Shown piece after piece: positions 1-9,330 of a DNA stretch of 64,000 bases (positions are counted from its first letter, which is position 1; each line of letters begins with the position of its first letter). Below the pieces are notes generated by a model. That model worked only from the letters and a program-made list of their open reading frames with translations. It had not been told where the DNA came from and did not search any database. The stretch covers positions 1 to 64,000 of the forward strand of contig NZ_BMJY01000011.1 in NCBI RefSeq assembly GCF_014643695.1. Direction: 5' to 3'. Source of the DNA: Microbacterium album (lineage in GTDB: Bacteria; Actinomycetota; Actinomycetes; Actinomycetales; Microbacteriaceae). Made by a program: the position numbers and the translations under genes.

Positions 1-185
1 CACTTCACAACCGGAGGCCCTCACCCCAGCACAAGCTCAGCCCCGTGTCGGGAAACAACGTCCCTGGACATCACAGCTAGTCGCGGTGCCTTAGGCGCAA
101 GCGCGCCGTCGGCGCAAGAGGTGGACGGCCGGGAGGACGACGGCCAGGATGGGAGCACACGACGCCCCGCGCGGAGGAGGACTGC

Positions 186-1328
186 ATGCTGTGGAGGAGA
201 CGCGCGCCCCAGGTGAGGGTGGAGGCGCCGGCGCAGCCGACCCCGCCGCCCGCCGCCCGGACGCTCTGGACCGACAGCCTGGGCACGTTGGCGACCCGCG
301 CGATACAGATCATCGCGGTCGTCGTGCTCGCCGCGGGTGTGATCTGGGGTCTGCGCAACCTGACGCTCGTCGTGATCCCGGTCCTGTTGGCGCTCATCTT
401 CGCCAGCGCGTTCGAGCCCGTCATGTCCAGGCTGCGCAGCCGGCTGCCGGCCGTGCTCGCCACCATCATCGTCCTGCTCGCGATCGTGCTCGCGCTGGGT
501 GCGGTCGGATGGCTCATCGTCTGGGCCGTGCGAGACCAGTGGGACGAGCTGTACACGCAGGCCCAGGACGGCGTCATGCAGGTGCTCGAATGGGTCAACA
601 CCCTTCCCTTCGCGCCGACGCAGGAGCAGATCGACGAGTGGCTGGGCGCGCTCACCGACTTCCTGACCAGCGCACAGTTCGGCAGCGGCGCCGTCGCCGG
701 AGTCAGCGCCGTGGCGAGCTTCGTCACCGGCTTCGTGCTGATGGTGGTCGTGCTCTTCTTCTTCCTCAAGGACGGCCCCGCGATCTGGGAGTTCCTGCGC
801 CGCCCCTTCACGGGCGAGTGGTACGACCGGGCCACCCGCGCGGGTCGCAAGACGGTCGACACGCTCGGCTCGTATGTCCGGGGCACGGCGACGGTTGCGG
901 CGGTCGACGCGATCGGCATCGGCATCGGCCTCTGGATCCTGCAGGTGCCTCTGTGGCCCGCCCTGGCGGTGCTGGTGTTCCTGCTCGCGTTCATCCCCAT
1001 CGTCGGCGCGACCCTCGCCGGGACGCTCGCCGCGCTCGTCGCGCTGGTCGCGAGCGGTCCGGTCATCGCCCTCGTCGTGGTCGGCATCGTGATCGCGGTG
1101 AACCAGCTCGAGGGCAACCTGCTCCAGCCCGTCGTGATGGGCAGGGCGCTCAAGCTGAACGCCCTGGTCGTCCTGATCGCCCTGACGATCGGCACCGTGC
1201 TCAGCGGCGTCATCGGGGCCGTGCTCGCGGTGCCGCTCACCGCGGTCGCCTGGGGCATCGTGCAGGTCTGGGACGGCCCCGACCGCCCCGCCCGCTGGGC
1301 GCGGCGCAAGGACTCCGCCCGCGCCTGA
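186..1328 (+). CDS. AI-2E family transporter (PerM/TqsA-like permease)
   Basis: A 380-residue polytopic membrane protein. About eight hydrophobic segments are visible: a pair near residues 38-75, one near 95-115, one near 180-200, then a dense run from about 240 to 360 holding the GNLLQPVVMGRALKLN stretch typical of the UPF0118/AI-2E transporter family. Members export quorum signals, act as Na+/H+ antiporters, or have no known substrate, so the substrate here is open. The start is ATG at 186, preceded by GGAGGAGGA; the Pro-rich N-terminus (residues 11-24) is not conserved in the family. It is the first gene of the window. The 185 bases before it hold no gene that I can support. Confidence 0.85.
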   Translation: MLWRRRAPQVRVEAPAQPTPPPAARTLWTDSLGTLATRAIQIIAVVVLAAGVIWGLRNLTLVVIPVLLALIFASAFEPVMSRLRSRLPAVLATIIVLLAIVLALGAVGWLIVWAVRDQWDELYTQAQDGVMQVLEWVNTLPFAPTQEQIDEWLGALTDFLTSAQFGSGAVAGVSAVASFVTGFVLMVVVLFFFLKDGPAIWEFLRRPFTGEWYDRATRAGRKTVDTLGSYVRGTATVAAVDAIGIGIGLWILQVPLWPALAVLVFLLAFIPIVGATLAGTLAALVALVASGPVIALVVVGIVIAVNQLEGNLLQPVVMGRALKLNALVVLIALTIGTVLSGVIGAVLAVPLTAVAWGIVQVWDGPDRPARWARRKDSARA

Positions 1329-1437
1329 GGACGATCCGCCGTCCGCCCTGAGCGATCCGGTGGATACCCGGGAGGGGGAGGGCACCGCCCCCCGCAAGCC
1401 CCTTGCCGCCCGCCCGGCACTGCGGTCGCATGGAGGC

Positions 1438-2412
1438 ATGACGCTCTTCGGATACCACTGTTCCCACGAGCAGATCGCGCCGTCCCGCCTGCTCCGGCAC
1501 GTCGTCCGCGCACACGAGGCGGGATTCGATGCCGCCATGAGCTCGGATCACCTGGCGCCGTGGACCCCGCAGCAGGGGCACAGCGGGCACGCGTGGACCT
1601 GGCTCGGCGCCGCGCTGGCCGCCACGCCGCTGCCGTTCGGGGTCGTGACCGCTCCCGGGTATCTCACCCACCCGGTCACGACCGCGCATGCGATCGCCAC
1701 GCTCGGCGAGATGTTCCCCGGACGGTTCTGGGCGGCGCTCGGGTCGGGCGAGGCGCTCAACGAGCACGTCACGGGCGAGCCCTGGCCCGAGAAGGAGGCG
1801 CGGGAGGTGAGGCTGCGGGAGTGCGCCGAGGTGATCCGCGCGCTGCTCTCGGGAGAGGAGGTCACGCACGACGGCGAGGTGCGTGTGAGCCGCGCCAAGC
1901 TGTGGTCGCTGCCGGAGCAGGCCCCGCCGCTCGTCGCGGCGGCCGTCTCCCCGCAGTCCGCCGCCCGGCATGCCGAATGGGCGGACGGGCTGATCACCGT
2001 CGGCTCGGACCCGCGCGCGCTGCGGGAGGTCGTCCACGCGTACCGCGAGGCGGGCGGACGCGGTCCGCTGCGCCTGCAGGTGCACCTCGCCTGGGGGCGG
2101 GACGACCGGCAATCGCTCGAGATGGCGCGTCGCGACTGGCCGAACGGGGCGCTGCCGCCGCACCAGACGTGGGACATCCCGACGCCCGAGGACTTCCTCA
2201 CGCACACCGCCGACATCACGGACGAGGACCTGAGGGCCGCCATGATCGTCTCGGGCGACCCGTCCGTGCACCGCGACCGCATCGCGGAGCTCGCCGACGT
2301 CGGGTTCGACGAGGTCATGCTGCACCAGGTGGGTGCAGACGCCGATGCCCAGGAGTCGTTCATCGACACGTTCGGCGAACGCGTCCTCCCCGAGCTGAGG
2401 AGCGTCGCATGA
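1438..2412 (+). CDS. LLM-class flavin oxidoreductase (probable TIGR03885 type)
   Basis: A 324-residue TIM-barrel protein of the luciferase-like monooxygenase superfamily. It opens with MTLFGYHCSHEQIAPS, has the SSDHLAPW stretch near residue 33, and ends with VGFDEVMLHQVG, as expected for a flavin-dependent (not necessarily F420-dependent) oxidoreductase. The substrate is unknown. ATG 1438 is chosen because family similarity starts there; GTG 1360 would add 26 low-complexity residues. The gene overlaps the next one by four bases (ATGA at 2409-2412), so the oxidoreductase and the GH13 enzyme are translationally coupled. Confidence 0.82.
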   Translation: MTLFGYHCSHEQIAPSRLLRHVVRAHEAGFDAAMSSDHLAPWTPQQGHSGHAWTWLGAALAATPLPFGVVTAPGYLTHPVTTAHAIATLGEMFPGRFWAALGSGEALNEHVTGEPWPEKEAREVRLRECAEVIRALLSGEEVTHDGEVRVSRAKLWSLPEQAPPLVAAAVSPQSAARHAEWADGLITVGSDPRALREVVHAYREAGGRGPLRLQVHLAWGRDDRQSLEMARRDWPNGALPPHQTWDIPTPEDFLTHTADITDEDLRAAMIVSGDPSVHRDRIAELADVGFDEVMLHQVGADADAQESFIDTFGERVLPELRSVA

Positions 2413-4097
2413 GCCGCCCCGCACCGATCGACACGGCCGACCTCTGGTGGCGGCACGCCGTCTACTACTGCCTGGATGTCGAGATCTTTCAGGACTCCGA
2501 CGGCGACGGCGTGGGCGACATCCCCGGCCTCATCTCGCGCGTGCCCTACCTGGCTGACCTCGGCATCACGTGCCTGTGGCTCATGCCGTTCTTCCCGACC
2601 GAGCACAAGGACGACGGCTACGACGTCACCGACTACTTCACGGTCGATCCGCGGGTCGGCTCGCTGGGGGACCTCGTCGAGCTCATCCGCGTCGCCCGGT
2701 CGCACGGCATCCGCATCATCATCGACTTCGTCATGAACCACACGTCGGACAAGCACCCGTGGTTCGAGCAGGCCCGTCGGTCGAAGGACGACCCGAAGCG
2801 GCACTGGTACGTGTGGCGCGACGAGCCGCCCGAGGATCCGCATCCGCCGTTCTTCCCGGACCAGGAGGACAGCACGTGGTCGCTCGACGAGAAGACCGGC
2901 CAGTACTACCTCCACCACTTCCTGCGCTACCAGCCCGACCTCAACGTGGAGCACCCGCAGGTGCGGCGGGAGATCGAGAAGAACCTGGGTCTGTGGCTGG
3001 AGATCGGGGTCGCCGGCTTCCGCTTCGACTCGGTGCCGTTCCTGTTCAGCAGCAGCCCGACCGAATCGGGGGCGGGTGACGAGGACGGCGAGGTCGCCGA
3101 GTACGACGGCCTGGAGCACCTCGCCCGCGTGCGCGGCTTCGTGTCGCGACGCAGCGGGGAGGCCGTGCTGCTCGGTGAGGTCAACGTCACGCACGAGCGG
3201 CAGATGGACTGGTTCGGCGACCCCAACGAGGGCCTGCACCTGCAGTTCGACTTCCCCTCCATGCAGCGCCTGTACCTCGCGCTGGCGCGCGGCGAGGCCG
3301 CCCCGCTCGCCGAGATGCTGCGCTCGCGCCCGCCCGCGGACGCGTCGCACCAGTGGGCGAGCTTCGTGCGCAACCACGACGAGCTCACGCTCGACCAGCT
3401 CTCGGACGAGGAGCGGGACGAGGTCTTCGAGGCGTTCGCCCCCGACGAGGACATGCGCGTGTACGGCCGCGGCATCCGTCGCCGCCTGCCCCCGATGCTC
3501 GGCGACGAGCGCGCGGTGCGCATGGTCTACGCGTTCATGTTCTCGCTGCCGGACGCCCCCGTCCTGTTCTACGGCGAGGAGATCGGGATGGGCGAGAACC
3601 TGGACCTGCACGGACGCCTTGCCGTTCGCACCCCGATGCAGTGGTCGCGCGAGGGCGGGTTCTCCACCGCGCCGCCCGAGGACTGGGTGCGCGCCGAGGT
3701 GCAGGGCGAGTACGGCCGGGAGCACGTGAACGTCGCGGACCAGCGCGCCGACCCGGGATCGCTCTGGTCCCACATCCGCCGGCTGAGCCGCCTCTATCGC
3801 GACACGCCCCAGCAGGCGTGGTCGAGCCTCGAGATGCTCGACGGCGGACCCGCGGGGCTGCTCTCCCACGTGTGCCGCGGCGCGGAGTGGTCGATGCTGG
3901 CGCTGCACGACCTGTCGGGCGAGGGCGGGACCGTGCGGGTCACGCTCGACGCTGACCGGTCCGCCGATGCGTTCCTGACCGACCGGCTCACGGGCGAGCG
4001 CATCGACGCGTCGGCGTCGGTCACGTTCGACCTCGAGCCGTACGGATGGCGCTGGCTGCTGCTGGACCCGGCCGACGCGGGCGTCCGTATCGGCTGA
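2409..4097 (+). CDS. GH13 alpha-glucosidase / trehalose synthase-like enzyme
   Basis: A 562-residue GH13 glycosidase related to trehalose synthase. The catalytic triad is visible: nucleophile D207 in GFRFDSVP, acid/base E257 in LLGEVN, and D324 in RNHDEL. The upstream FVMNHTSD motif (about 107-114) is intact. The C-terminal beta domain ends in YGWRWLLLDP. It probably interconverts or hydrolyses alpha-linked disaccharides in the cytoplasm; no signal peptide is seen. The GEVNV acid/base context differs from the GEANQ of classical TreS, so trehalose synthase activity is likely but not proven. Translation is coupled to the flavin oxidoreductase by an ATGA overlap. A strong convergent hairpin follows. 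Confidence 0.85.
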   Translation: MSRPAPIDTADLWWRHAVYYCLDVEIFQDSDGDGVGDIPGLISRVPYLADLGITCLWLMPFFPTEHKDDGYDVTDYFTVDPRVGSLGDLVELIRVARSHGIRIIIDFVMNHTSDKHPWFEQARRSKDDPKRHWYVWRDEPPEDPHPPFFPDQEDSTWSLDEKTGQYYLHHFLRYQPDLNVEHPQVRREIEKNLGLWLEIGVAGFRFDSVPFLFSSSPTESGAGDEDGEVAEYDGLEHLARVRGFVSRRSGEAVLLGEVNVTHERQMDWFGDPNEGLHLQFDFPSMQRLYLALARGEAAPLAEMLRSRPPADASHQWASFVRNHDELTLDQLSDEERDEVFEAFAPDEDMRVYGRGIRRRLPPMLGDERAVRMVYAFMFSLPDAPVLFYGEEIGMGENLDLHGRLAVRTPMQWSREGGFSTAPPEDWVRAEVQGEYGREHVNVADQRADPGSLWSHIRRLSRLYRDTPQQAWSSLEMLDGGPAGLLSHVCRGAEWSMLALHDLSGEGGTVRVTLDADRSADAFLTDRLTGERIDASASVTFDLEPYGWRWLLLDPADAGVRIG

Positions 4098-4110
4098 CGC
4101 CTGTCCCACA

Positions 4111-4158
4111 CGCGCGAACGCCCCGCGGCCCCTTCCGGAGCCGGGGGGCGTTCGCGCG
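4111..4158. terminator. Bidirectional hairpin between convergent genes
   Basis: A perfect 14-bp inverted repeat: CGCGCGAACGCCCC at 4111-4124 and its complement at 4145-4158, with a 20-nt GC-rich loop. It sits in the 67-nt gap between the GH13 gene and the convergent phosphatase. There is no T-run on either side, which is common for actinobacterial terminators. Confidence 0.65.
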
Positions 4159-4164
4159 CGGGGA

Positions 4165-6267
4165 TCAGGCGCGGGTCACCTGGATGACCGCGGGGCGCGG
4201 CCCGCCCCACTTGCCGCCCGCGAGGCTGCCCGGGGTCACGTAGTCGGGGAAGAACGAGTGCTGCGCGTCCCACGATCCGTCCTCGCCCGGGTGCTGCACG
4301 GCGACGAAGACGCTGCCGTCAGTGTCGTGGATCACGGGGCCGCAGGTCTCCGCCTCGCGCGGCACGGAGAGGAACTGCTGCACGCGCCCGCGCTCGGGGC
4401 CCTCGAGCGGCACGCGGAACAGGCCGTCGTTGTAGCCGATCGTGCCCGGGGCGCCGTCGGTGGAGATCCACAGGTCGCCCGCCGAGTCGAACGCGACGTT
4501 GTCGGGGCACGAGATCGGCGAGACGCGGTCGGCCGGGAAGCCGGCGAAGTACGTGTACGCGTTGGTCGCGGGATCGCCGCACAGCAGCAGGATGCTCCAT
4601 CCGAAGGTCGTGGCGCGCGCGTCGCCGCCCGCCTCGGTGATCTCGATCACGTGGCCGTCGCGATTGTCGTTGCGCGGGTTGGCCTCCGTCGCGCCCTCGT
4701 TCGAGCCGGTGCCGCGGGCGGTGTTGTTGGTGCACGCGACGTACACGCGGCCCGTGCGCGGGTTGGGCTCGACGTCCTCGCAGCGATCCATCTTCGTGGC
4801 GCCGACGGCGTCGGCGGCCAGGCGGGTGTGCACCAGCACCTCCTCGACCGTGAAGCCGGGGACCGCGCTGGCTCCGTCGATCATGAGCGGCACCCACTCG
4901 CCCGTGCCGTCGAACTTCCCGTCCGACGGCAGCGCGCCCGTGCCGGTGATCTCCTCGATGGGAGAGTCGCCGGAGAAGCGCGCGACGTACAGCGATCCGG
5001 CCGATAGCAGGGTCTTGTTGTGCGCGCGCGCCTTCGCGCTCTTTCCGGAGCGGAACGTGTCCTTCGACACGAACTTGTACAGGTAGTCGAAGCGCTCGTC
5101 GTCGCCCATGTACGCCGCCACGTGACCCGTCCGGCCGACGATGACGTTGGCACCCTCGTGCTTCATGCGCCCGAGCGCGGTGTGCTTCACGGGCGGCTCG
5201 TCCGGGTGGTCGGGATCGACCTCGACGATCCACCCGAAGCGGTTCGGCTCGTTCTCGTAGCCGGGCCGGCGCGCGTCGAAGCGGGGGTCGACAGCCTCCC
5301 AGCCGTAGCTCGACTCCGAGGGGCTCAGGCCGTAGCGGCGCTCGGAGGCCGAGGTCCCGGCCGAGCGGAAGTAGCCGTTGAAGTTCTCCTCGCCCGACAG
5401 CACCGTGCCCCACGGCGTCGTGCCGCCGGCGCAGTTCCCGAGGGTGCCGCGCACCCAGCGGCCCGTCGGGTCCTCGACCGTCCGCAGCAGGTCGGATCCG
5501 GCGGCGGGACCGTCGAGAGCCATGGGGGTGTCGGCCGTGATGCGGCGGTTGCGGCGGCCGCCCACGACGTAGGTCCACGGCTCGCCCCTGTGGCGGCGCT
5601 CGAGCTCGACGACCGCCATGCCGTGGGCCGCCTTCGTCACGCGCAGCTGCTCGAGCCGCTCCTCCTCGCTCCGGGCGGGCGGGAACATGATCCCGAAGTT
5701 CGTGTACTCCTGGTTCGCCACGAGCACGGCGCGCTTGCCGTTCGGCTCCACGATGATGTCGAGGTAGTCGTTGTTGTATCCGAACTGCCGCGCCTGCTTC
5801 TCGGCGGTCTGGCGCTCGGGGTCGAAGACGTCTGCGGGATCGAACAGCGGATCGCCCCAGCGGATGACCGGATGCCAGCGGAAGCCCGCCGGCACCGTGA
5901 CCTCGTCGACGTCCGCGGGCACGGGCGCGATGGGCTGGAATCCGAAGGCCCGCCCGCCGCCCTTGCCGACCGCCTGCGCCGTGGTGGCGGACGCGGAGTC
6001 CGCCCCGCCGACGACGGTGCCCGCGATCACGAGGGCGCCCGCGGCGGCACCGCCGGCCAGCACCGCGCGGCGGCTGAGCGCGGCGCTCGCGATGTCGCGG
6101 AAGTACGGATTGTCGGAGGTGTTCGGGACAGGGTGGAAACAGGCGTTGTCGCACTTGTAAAGGCAGGTCACAGGGCTGCGCTTGCCGTGTGTGCGTCCCG
6201 CCATGAGGAGGTTCAGCAGGGGGCGGCGTCCCGGTCGGGACGCGTCTTCGTGAATCTGCGTGCTCAT
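4165..6267 (-). CDS. phoX: PhoX-type alkaline phosphatase (DUF839), Tat-exported
   Basis: A 700-residue protein with PhoX/DUF839 hallmarks: TPWGTVLSGEENFNGYF, the YGWIVEVDP-type segment (FGWIVEVDPDHPDEP), GRMKHEGANV, and a C-terminal PISCPDNVAFDSAGDLWISTDG. A twin-arginine signal with RRAVL and a hydrophobic core lies at residues 66-95. The n-region is unusually long, as in other PhoX proteins. PhoX is a Ca2+/Fe-dependent phosphomonoesterase that releases phosphate outside the membrane. ATG 6267 is chosen because the frame upstream is low complexity and the MSTQIHED N-terminus is family-like; a -10-like CAACGT lies 6 nt before it. No PHO box is evident. Confidence 0.88.
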   Translation of the reverse strand: MSTQIHEDASRPGRRPLLNLLMAGRTHGKRSPVTCLYKCDNACFHPVPNTSDNPYFRDIASAALSRRAVLAGGAAAGALVIAGTVVGGADSASATTAQAVGKGGGRAFGFQPIAPVPADVDEVTVPAGFRWHPVIRWGDPLFDPADVFDPERQTAEKQARQFGYNNDYLDIIVEPNGKRAVLVANQEYTNFGIMFPPARSEEERLEQLRVTKAAHGMAVVELERRHRGEPWTYVVGGRRNRRITADTPMALDGPAAGSDLLRTVEDPTGRWVRGTLGNCAGGTTPWGTVLSGEENFNGYFRSAGTSASERRYGLSPSESSYGWEAVDPRFDARRPGYENEPNRFGWIVEVDPDHPDEPPVKHTALGRMKHEGANVIVGRTGHVAAYMGDDERFDYLYKFVSKDTFRSGKSAKARAHNKTLLSAGSLYVARFSGDSPIEEITGTGALPSDGKFDGTGEWVPLMIDGASAVPGFTVEEVLVHTRLAADAVGATKMDRCEDVEPNPRTGRVYVACTNNTARGTGSNEGATEANPRNDNRDGHVIEITEAGGDARATTFGWSILLLCGDPATNAYTYFAGFPADRVSPISCPDNVAFDSAGDLWISTDGAPGTIGYNDGLFRVPLEGPERGRVQQFLSVPREAETCGPVIHDTDGSVFVAVQHPGEDGSWDAQHSFFPDYVTPGSLAGGKWGGPRPAVIQVTRA

Positions 6268-6386
6268 GCGTCCACGTTGCGCCCGCGCCGGTGAGATCCG
6301 AGCGACCGGCAGGTGAACGGCGCGTGACCGGCGGCGTGTCACGGTGGGGAGAACTCCCCACCCCCACACGCGGCGCACGCGGACAG

Positions 6387-6869
6387 TCAGCGGCTGACGA
6401 CGCGACGTACGAAGTCGCGCGGCGTCATCATGAGCCGCCCGTTCCACGCGGGGCCGAGGTCAAGGAGGTGCCGGTCGCGGCTGACGACGATGAGCGCGTC
6501 CACGCTCGGGTCCGCGGCCAGGGACAGGATGTGGTTGTCCTCGTGATCGCCGATCGCGCGATCTCGGACATCGGGGTCGAGCACGGCCCCGCCGGAGAAG
6601 GCACACATCTCCGCGATCGCCTCCGCGAATCGCACCGTGGTTCGGGAGGATTGTCCGGCCGCCATCATCACGCGGGCGACGTTGCGCAGGATGTGGGGAG
6701 AAGCGTAGAGACGGAAGGTCCCTGCAAACGCCAGCGAGACCGCGTCGGCGGCGGCGTTGTCCGTCGTCGGGGGGATCTCGGGCAGCAGCGGCCAGGAGCC
6801 GTCGCCCGCGAGGATGTAGTCGAGGTAGACGTTGATGTCGAAGACGACGGGAGTGCCAGGCTGGATCAC
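6387..6869 (-). CDS. PIN-domain toxin (VapC/PIN_3-like)
   Basis: A 160-residue PIN-domain ribonuclease-like protein. The first acidic motif is VVFDINVYLDYIL near the N-terminus. The C-terminal acidic motifs are DHEDNHILSLA and VVSRDRHLLDLG, which would chelate Mg2+. Such proteins cleave RNA and are neutralised by the partner encoded just upstream. The start overlaps the antitoxin stop by four bases (ATGA, 6866-6869), so the pair is co-translated. RNA target unknown. Confidence 0.8.
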   Translation of the reverse strand: MIQPGTPVVFDINVYLDYILAGDGSWPLLPEIPPTTDNAAADAVSLAFAGTFRLYASPHILRNVARVMMAAGQSSRTTVRFAEAIAEMCAFSGGAVLDPDVRDRAIGDHEDNHILSLAADPSVDALIVVSRDRHLLDLGPAWNGRLMMTPRDFVRRVVSR

Positions 6870-7120
6870 GACTGGTCGCGGGTGAGGGCGCTCTCGATCA
6901 GCGCAGTGACCTCATCCGGGGAGTAGATGCGGCCATCCCGCTCGGAGCGCGCCGTGTCGCGGAGCGCGTGCAGCTGTTCCAGCCGGAGGCGGGCCTGGAA
7001 CTCGCGAACCGCGAGCCGTAGGAACTCGCTACGGTTGCCGTGCGCGAAGTGCGTCACGACCTCGTCGAGCGCCGGACGCAGCTCGTCATCGACGGCGATT
7101 CCCACAGTCTTGGCGGCCAT
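6866..7120 (-). CDS. Ribbon-helix-helix antitoxin for the PIN toxin
   Basis: An 84-residue protein with an N-terminal ribbon-helix-helix domain (TVGIAVDDELRPALDEVV, then GNRSEFLRLAVREF) and a charged C-terminal tail that would wrap the toxin. It precedes and overlaps the PIN gene, the usual antitoxin-first order. A good ribosome binding site (CGGAGGAAAG) lies directly before ATG 7120. The 5' region is AT-rich for this genome and would be the place for autoregulation; no clear palindrome was found there. Confidence 0.8.
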   Translation of the reverse strand: MAAKTVGIAVDDELRPALDEVVTHFAHGNRSEFLRLAVREFQARLRLEQLHALRDTARSERDGRIYSPDEVTALIESALTRDQS

Positions 7121-7228
7121 CTTTCCTCCGGTTGATTATTCGTAGGCAAGTCTATCGTCTCGGGACGTAAGCGCTCCAGGGGGTCCGCGCGCACATCCCG
7201 TGCGATCAGGGGTCGACCGCGGCCGCGT

Positions 7229-7392
7229 GAGTCCGGCGAGCTCCTCCACGCCCGTCGACAGATCGGCGATGCCGCCGGGACGCATCCGGGGATCCAGGAA
7301 GCGCAGGCGCATCCACTCCGGCGAGTCGATGAGACCCAGGGAGGGACGCCCGGTGATCGCCGAGTGGAAGGCCTCGACCAGGCTCTCCGTGT
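7229..7392 (-). pseudogene. Possible remnant of an unidentified gene
   Basis: Between the antitoxin gene and pgm, one reverse frame reads ESLVEAFHSAITGRPSLGL and continues with LRFLDPRMRPGGIADLSTG and GVEELAGL, with high G/C third positions like real genes here. It has no start codon or ribosome site and runs out of phase into the 3' end of pgm. It may be the C-terminal remnant of a gene, or just a composition artefact. I do not recognise the family. Confidence 0.25.
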
Positions 7393-7407
7393 GCGGTGGC
7401 GCGGCGG

Positions 7408-9051
7408 TCAGCCCTCCAGCGCGGCCGTGACCACCGCGCGGGCCTCGTCCTGTACCTGGCGGAGGTGCTCCTCGCCGCGCAGCGACTCCGCGTAGAGCTT
7501 GTAGACGTCCTCGGTGCCGGAGGGGCGGGCGGCGAACCACGCGCTCGCGGTCTGCACCTTGAGGCCGCCGATCGCCGCGTCGTTGCCGGGCGCGTGCGAG
7601 AGCTTGGCGGTGATCTCCTCGCCCGCGAGCGTGGAGGCGGTCACGGCATCCGGTCCGAGTTTCGCGAGCGCTGCTTTCTGCTCGGGCGTCGCCGCGGCGT
7701 CCACGCGCTGGTAGGCGGGTGCACCGTACTCGGCCTCGAGCTCGGCATACCGCTGTGACGGCGTCTTGCCCGTGACGGCGAGGATCTCGGCGGCCAGCAG
7801 GCACAGCAGGATGCCGTCCTTGTCGGTCGTCCAGACGGTCCCGTCCTTGCGCAGGAAAGAGGCCCCGGCCGACTCCTCGCCGCCGAACGCGACCGAGCCG
7901 TCCAGCAGCCCCGGCACGAACCACTTGAAGCCCACGGGCACCTCGAGCAGGCGGCGACCGAGCGCCGCCGTGACCTTGTCGATCATCATCGACGACACCA
8001 GCGTCTTGCCCACGGCGGCGTCGGCGGCCCAGCCGGGGCGGTGCGAGAAGAGGTAGTCGACCGCGACCGCGAGGTAGTGGTTCGGGTTCATGAGCCCGGC
8101 ATCGGGGGTCACGATGCCGTGCCGGTCGGCGTCGGCGTCGTTCCCGGTGAGGAGGTCGAACTCGGCGCGCCGGGCGACGAGTGCCGCCATCGCCGAGGGC
8201 GAGGACGGGTCCATGCGGATCTTCTCGTCCCAGTCCAGCGTCATGAACCGCCATGTCGGATCCACGTCCGGGTTCACCACGGTGAGGTCGAGGCCGTAGA
8301 GCTCGGCGATCAGCGCCCAGTACTCGACCGACGCGCCGCCCAGCGGGTCCGCACCGATCCGCACGCCCGCGGCCCGGATGGCGTCGATGTCGATGATCGA
8401 GGCGAGGTCGCGCACGTAGGCGTCTCGGAAGTCGTGGGTGGCCAGCGCGTCGGCGTCGAGGTCCGCGAAGCGTACGCGTCGCACGCCCTCCAGCCCCGCC
8501 TCCATGAGGTCGTTGGCGCGGGCCGCGATCCACGAGGTCGCATCGGTGTCGGCAGGGCCGCCGTGCGGAGGGTTGTACTTGAAGCCGCCGTCGGAGGGCG
8601 GGTTGTGGCTCGGCGTGACGACGATGCCGTCGGCGCGCTCGGGGGCCGCAGCGTCGAGGCCGCGGTTGTGCGTGAGGATCGCGTGGCTGAGCGCCGGCGT
8701 CGGCACCCACGAGTCGCGCGCGTCGATGCGCACGTCCACCCCGTTGCCCACGAGCACCTCGATCGCGTTGCGCTCCGCGGGCAGCGAGAGGGCGTGCGTG
8801 TCGCGGCCGAGGAACAGCGGGCCCCGGATGCCCTGGGCCGTGCGGTAGTCGACGATCGCCTGCGTCGTGGCGAGGATGTGGTGCTCGTTGAAGCTGCCGT
8901 TGAGGCTCGAGCCGCGGTGGCCGCTCGTGCCGAACGAGACCCGCTCGGCCGGCTTCGACGGGTCGGGCGTCCGGTCGTAGTACGCGCCGATCAGCGCGTC
9001 GACGTCGGTGAGATCGGTTGCTTCGGCGGGAAGTCCGGCTCGGCTCGTCAT
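7408..9051 (-). CDS. pgm: Phosphoglucomutase, alpha-D-glucose phosphate-specific
   Basis: A 547-residue phosphohexomutase that interconverts glucose 1-phosphate and glucose 6-phosphate, linking glycogen/trehalose and cell-envelope sugar synthesis to glycolysis. SFGTSGHRG lies near residue 40, the active-site phosphoserine loop [11 protein letters not shown] near residue 145, the metal loop [11 protein letters not shown] near residue 310, the sugar loop [10 protein letters not shown] near residue 390, and the phosphate-binding loop [13 protein letters not shown] near the C-terminus. All are intact. The start MTSRAGLP has no Shine-Dalgarno but a CACACT box 6 nt upstream, in the leaderless pattern seen elsewhere in the window. 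Confidence 0.95.
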   Translation of the reverse strand: MTSRAGLPAEATDLTDVDALIGAYYDRTPDPSKPAERVSFGTSGHRGSSLNGSFNEHHILATTQAIVDYRTAQGIRGPLFLGRDTHALSLPAERNAIEVLVGNGVDVRIDARDSWVPTPALSHAILTHNRGLDAAAPERADGIVVTPSHNPPSDGGFKYNPPHGGPADTDATSWIAARANDLMEAGLEGVRRVRFADLDADALATHDFRDAYVRDLASIIDIDAIRAAGVRIGADPLGGASVEYWALIAELYGLDLTVVNPDVDPTWRFMTLDWDEKIRMDPSSPSAMAALVARRAEFDLLTGNDADADRHGIVTPDAGLMNPNHYLAVAVDYLFSHRPGWAADAAVGKTLVSSMMIDKVTAALGRRLLEVPVGFKWFVPGLLDGSVAFGGEESAGASFLRKDGTVWTTDKDGILLCLLAAEILAVTGKTPSQRYAELEAEYGAPAYQRVDAAATPEQKAALAKLGPDAVTASTLAGEEITAKLSHAPGNDAAIGGLKVQTASAWFAARPSGTEDVYKLYAESLRGEEHLRQVQDEARAVVTAALEG

Positions 9052-9252
9052 GCCGACAGTGTGCCACGCCGACGCCCGATTCTCGTGCGAGGGGCACCCG
9101 GCGACGAGGCTCCCGGGCCGAAGCCCGCACCGCATCGGCGGTCTCGGGCGGAGGATCCCGCCATGGCGTCGGCGCCCGCGGGCGGCTAGCGTGGAGGCAC
9201 TGGCGCGAGGGCGCGCCGGATCGGACGGCGCCGTCCCGCGAGGAAAGACACG

Positions 9253-9330
9253 ATGCATCCCGGAGTAACCGCGCAAGCGAACAGCGGAGCGGGCGTGCGC
9301 GCCCTCCAGACCCGGACCCTCACGGCATGA
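9253..9330 (+). CDS. 25-codon leader ORF coupled to the dehydrogenase gene
   Basis: ATG 9253 follows a good ribosome binding site (GAGGAAAG, 5 nt spacing) and opens a 25-residue frame [19 protein letters not shown] followed by TRTLTA. Its TGA (9328-9330) overlaps the ATG of the dehydrogenase (9327) as ATGA. The dehydrogenase start has no ribosome site of its own, so ribosomes finishing this small frame probably reinitiate there. No known leader-peptide motif was recognised; the product may have no function apart from coupling. Confidence 0.5.
   Translation: MHPGVTAQANSGAGVRALQTRTLTA

Noticed and set aside
1..185. Short open frames and repeated GCGCAAG words before the first gene
   Set aside because: No start with a ribosome site, no conserved product, and no convincing secondary structure.
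1548..4109. Long open frame of about 850 codons on the minus strand opposite the oxidoreductase and GH13 genes
   Set aside because: Its composition is Arg/Ala/His-rich with no recognisable domain, and the plus strand has two fully convincing genes. It is a shadow caused by high GC.
7136..9130. 664-codon minus-strand frame overlapping pgm
   Set aside because: It is out of phase with pgm and mostly Arg-rich shadow; only its last portion (about 7229-7392) looks coding-like and is listed as a possible remnant.
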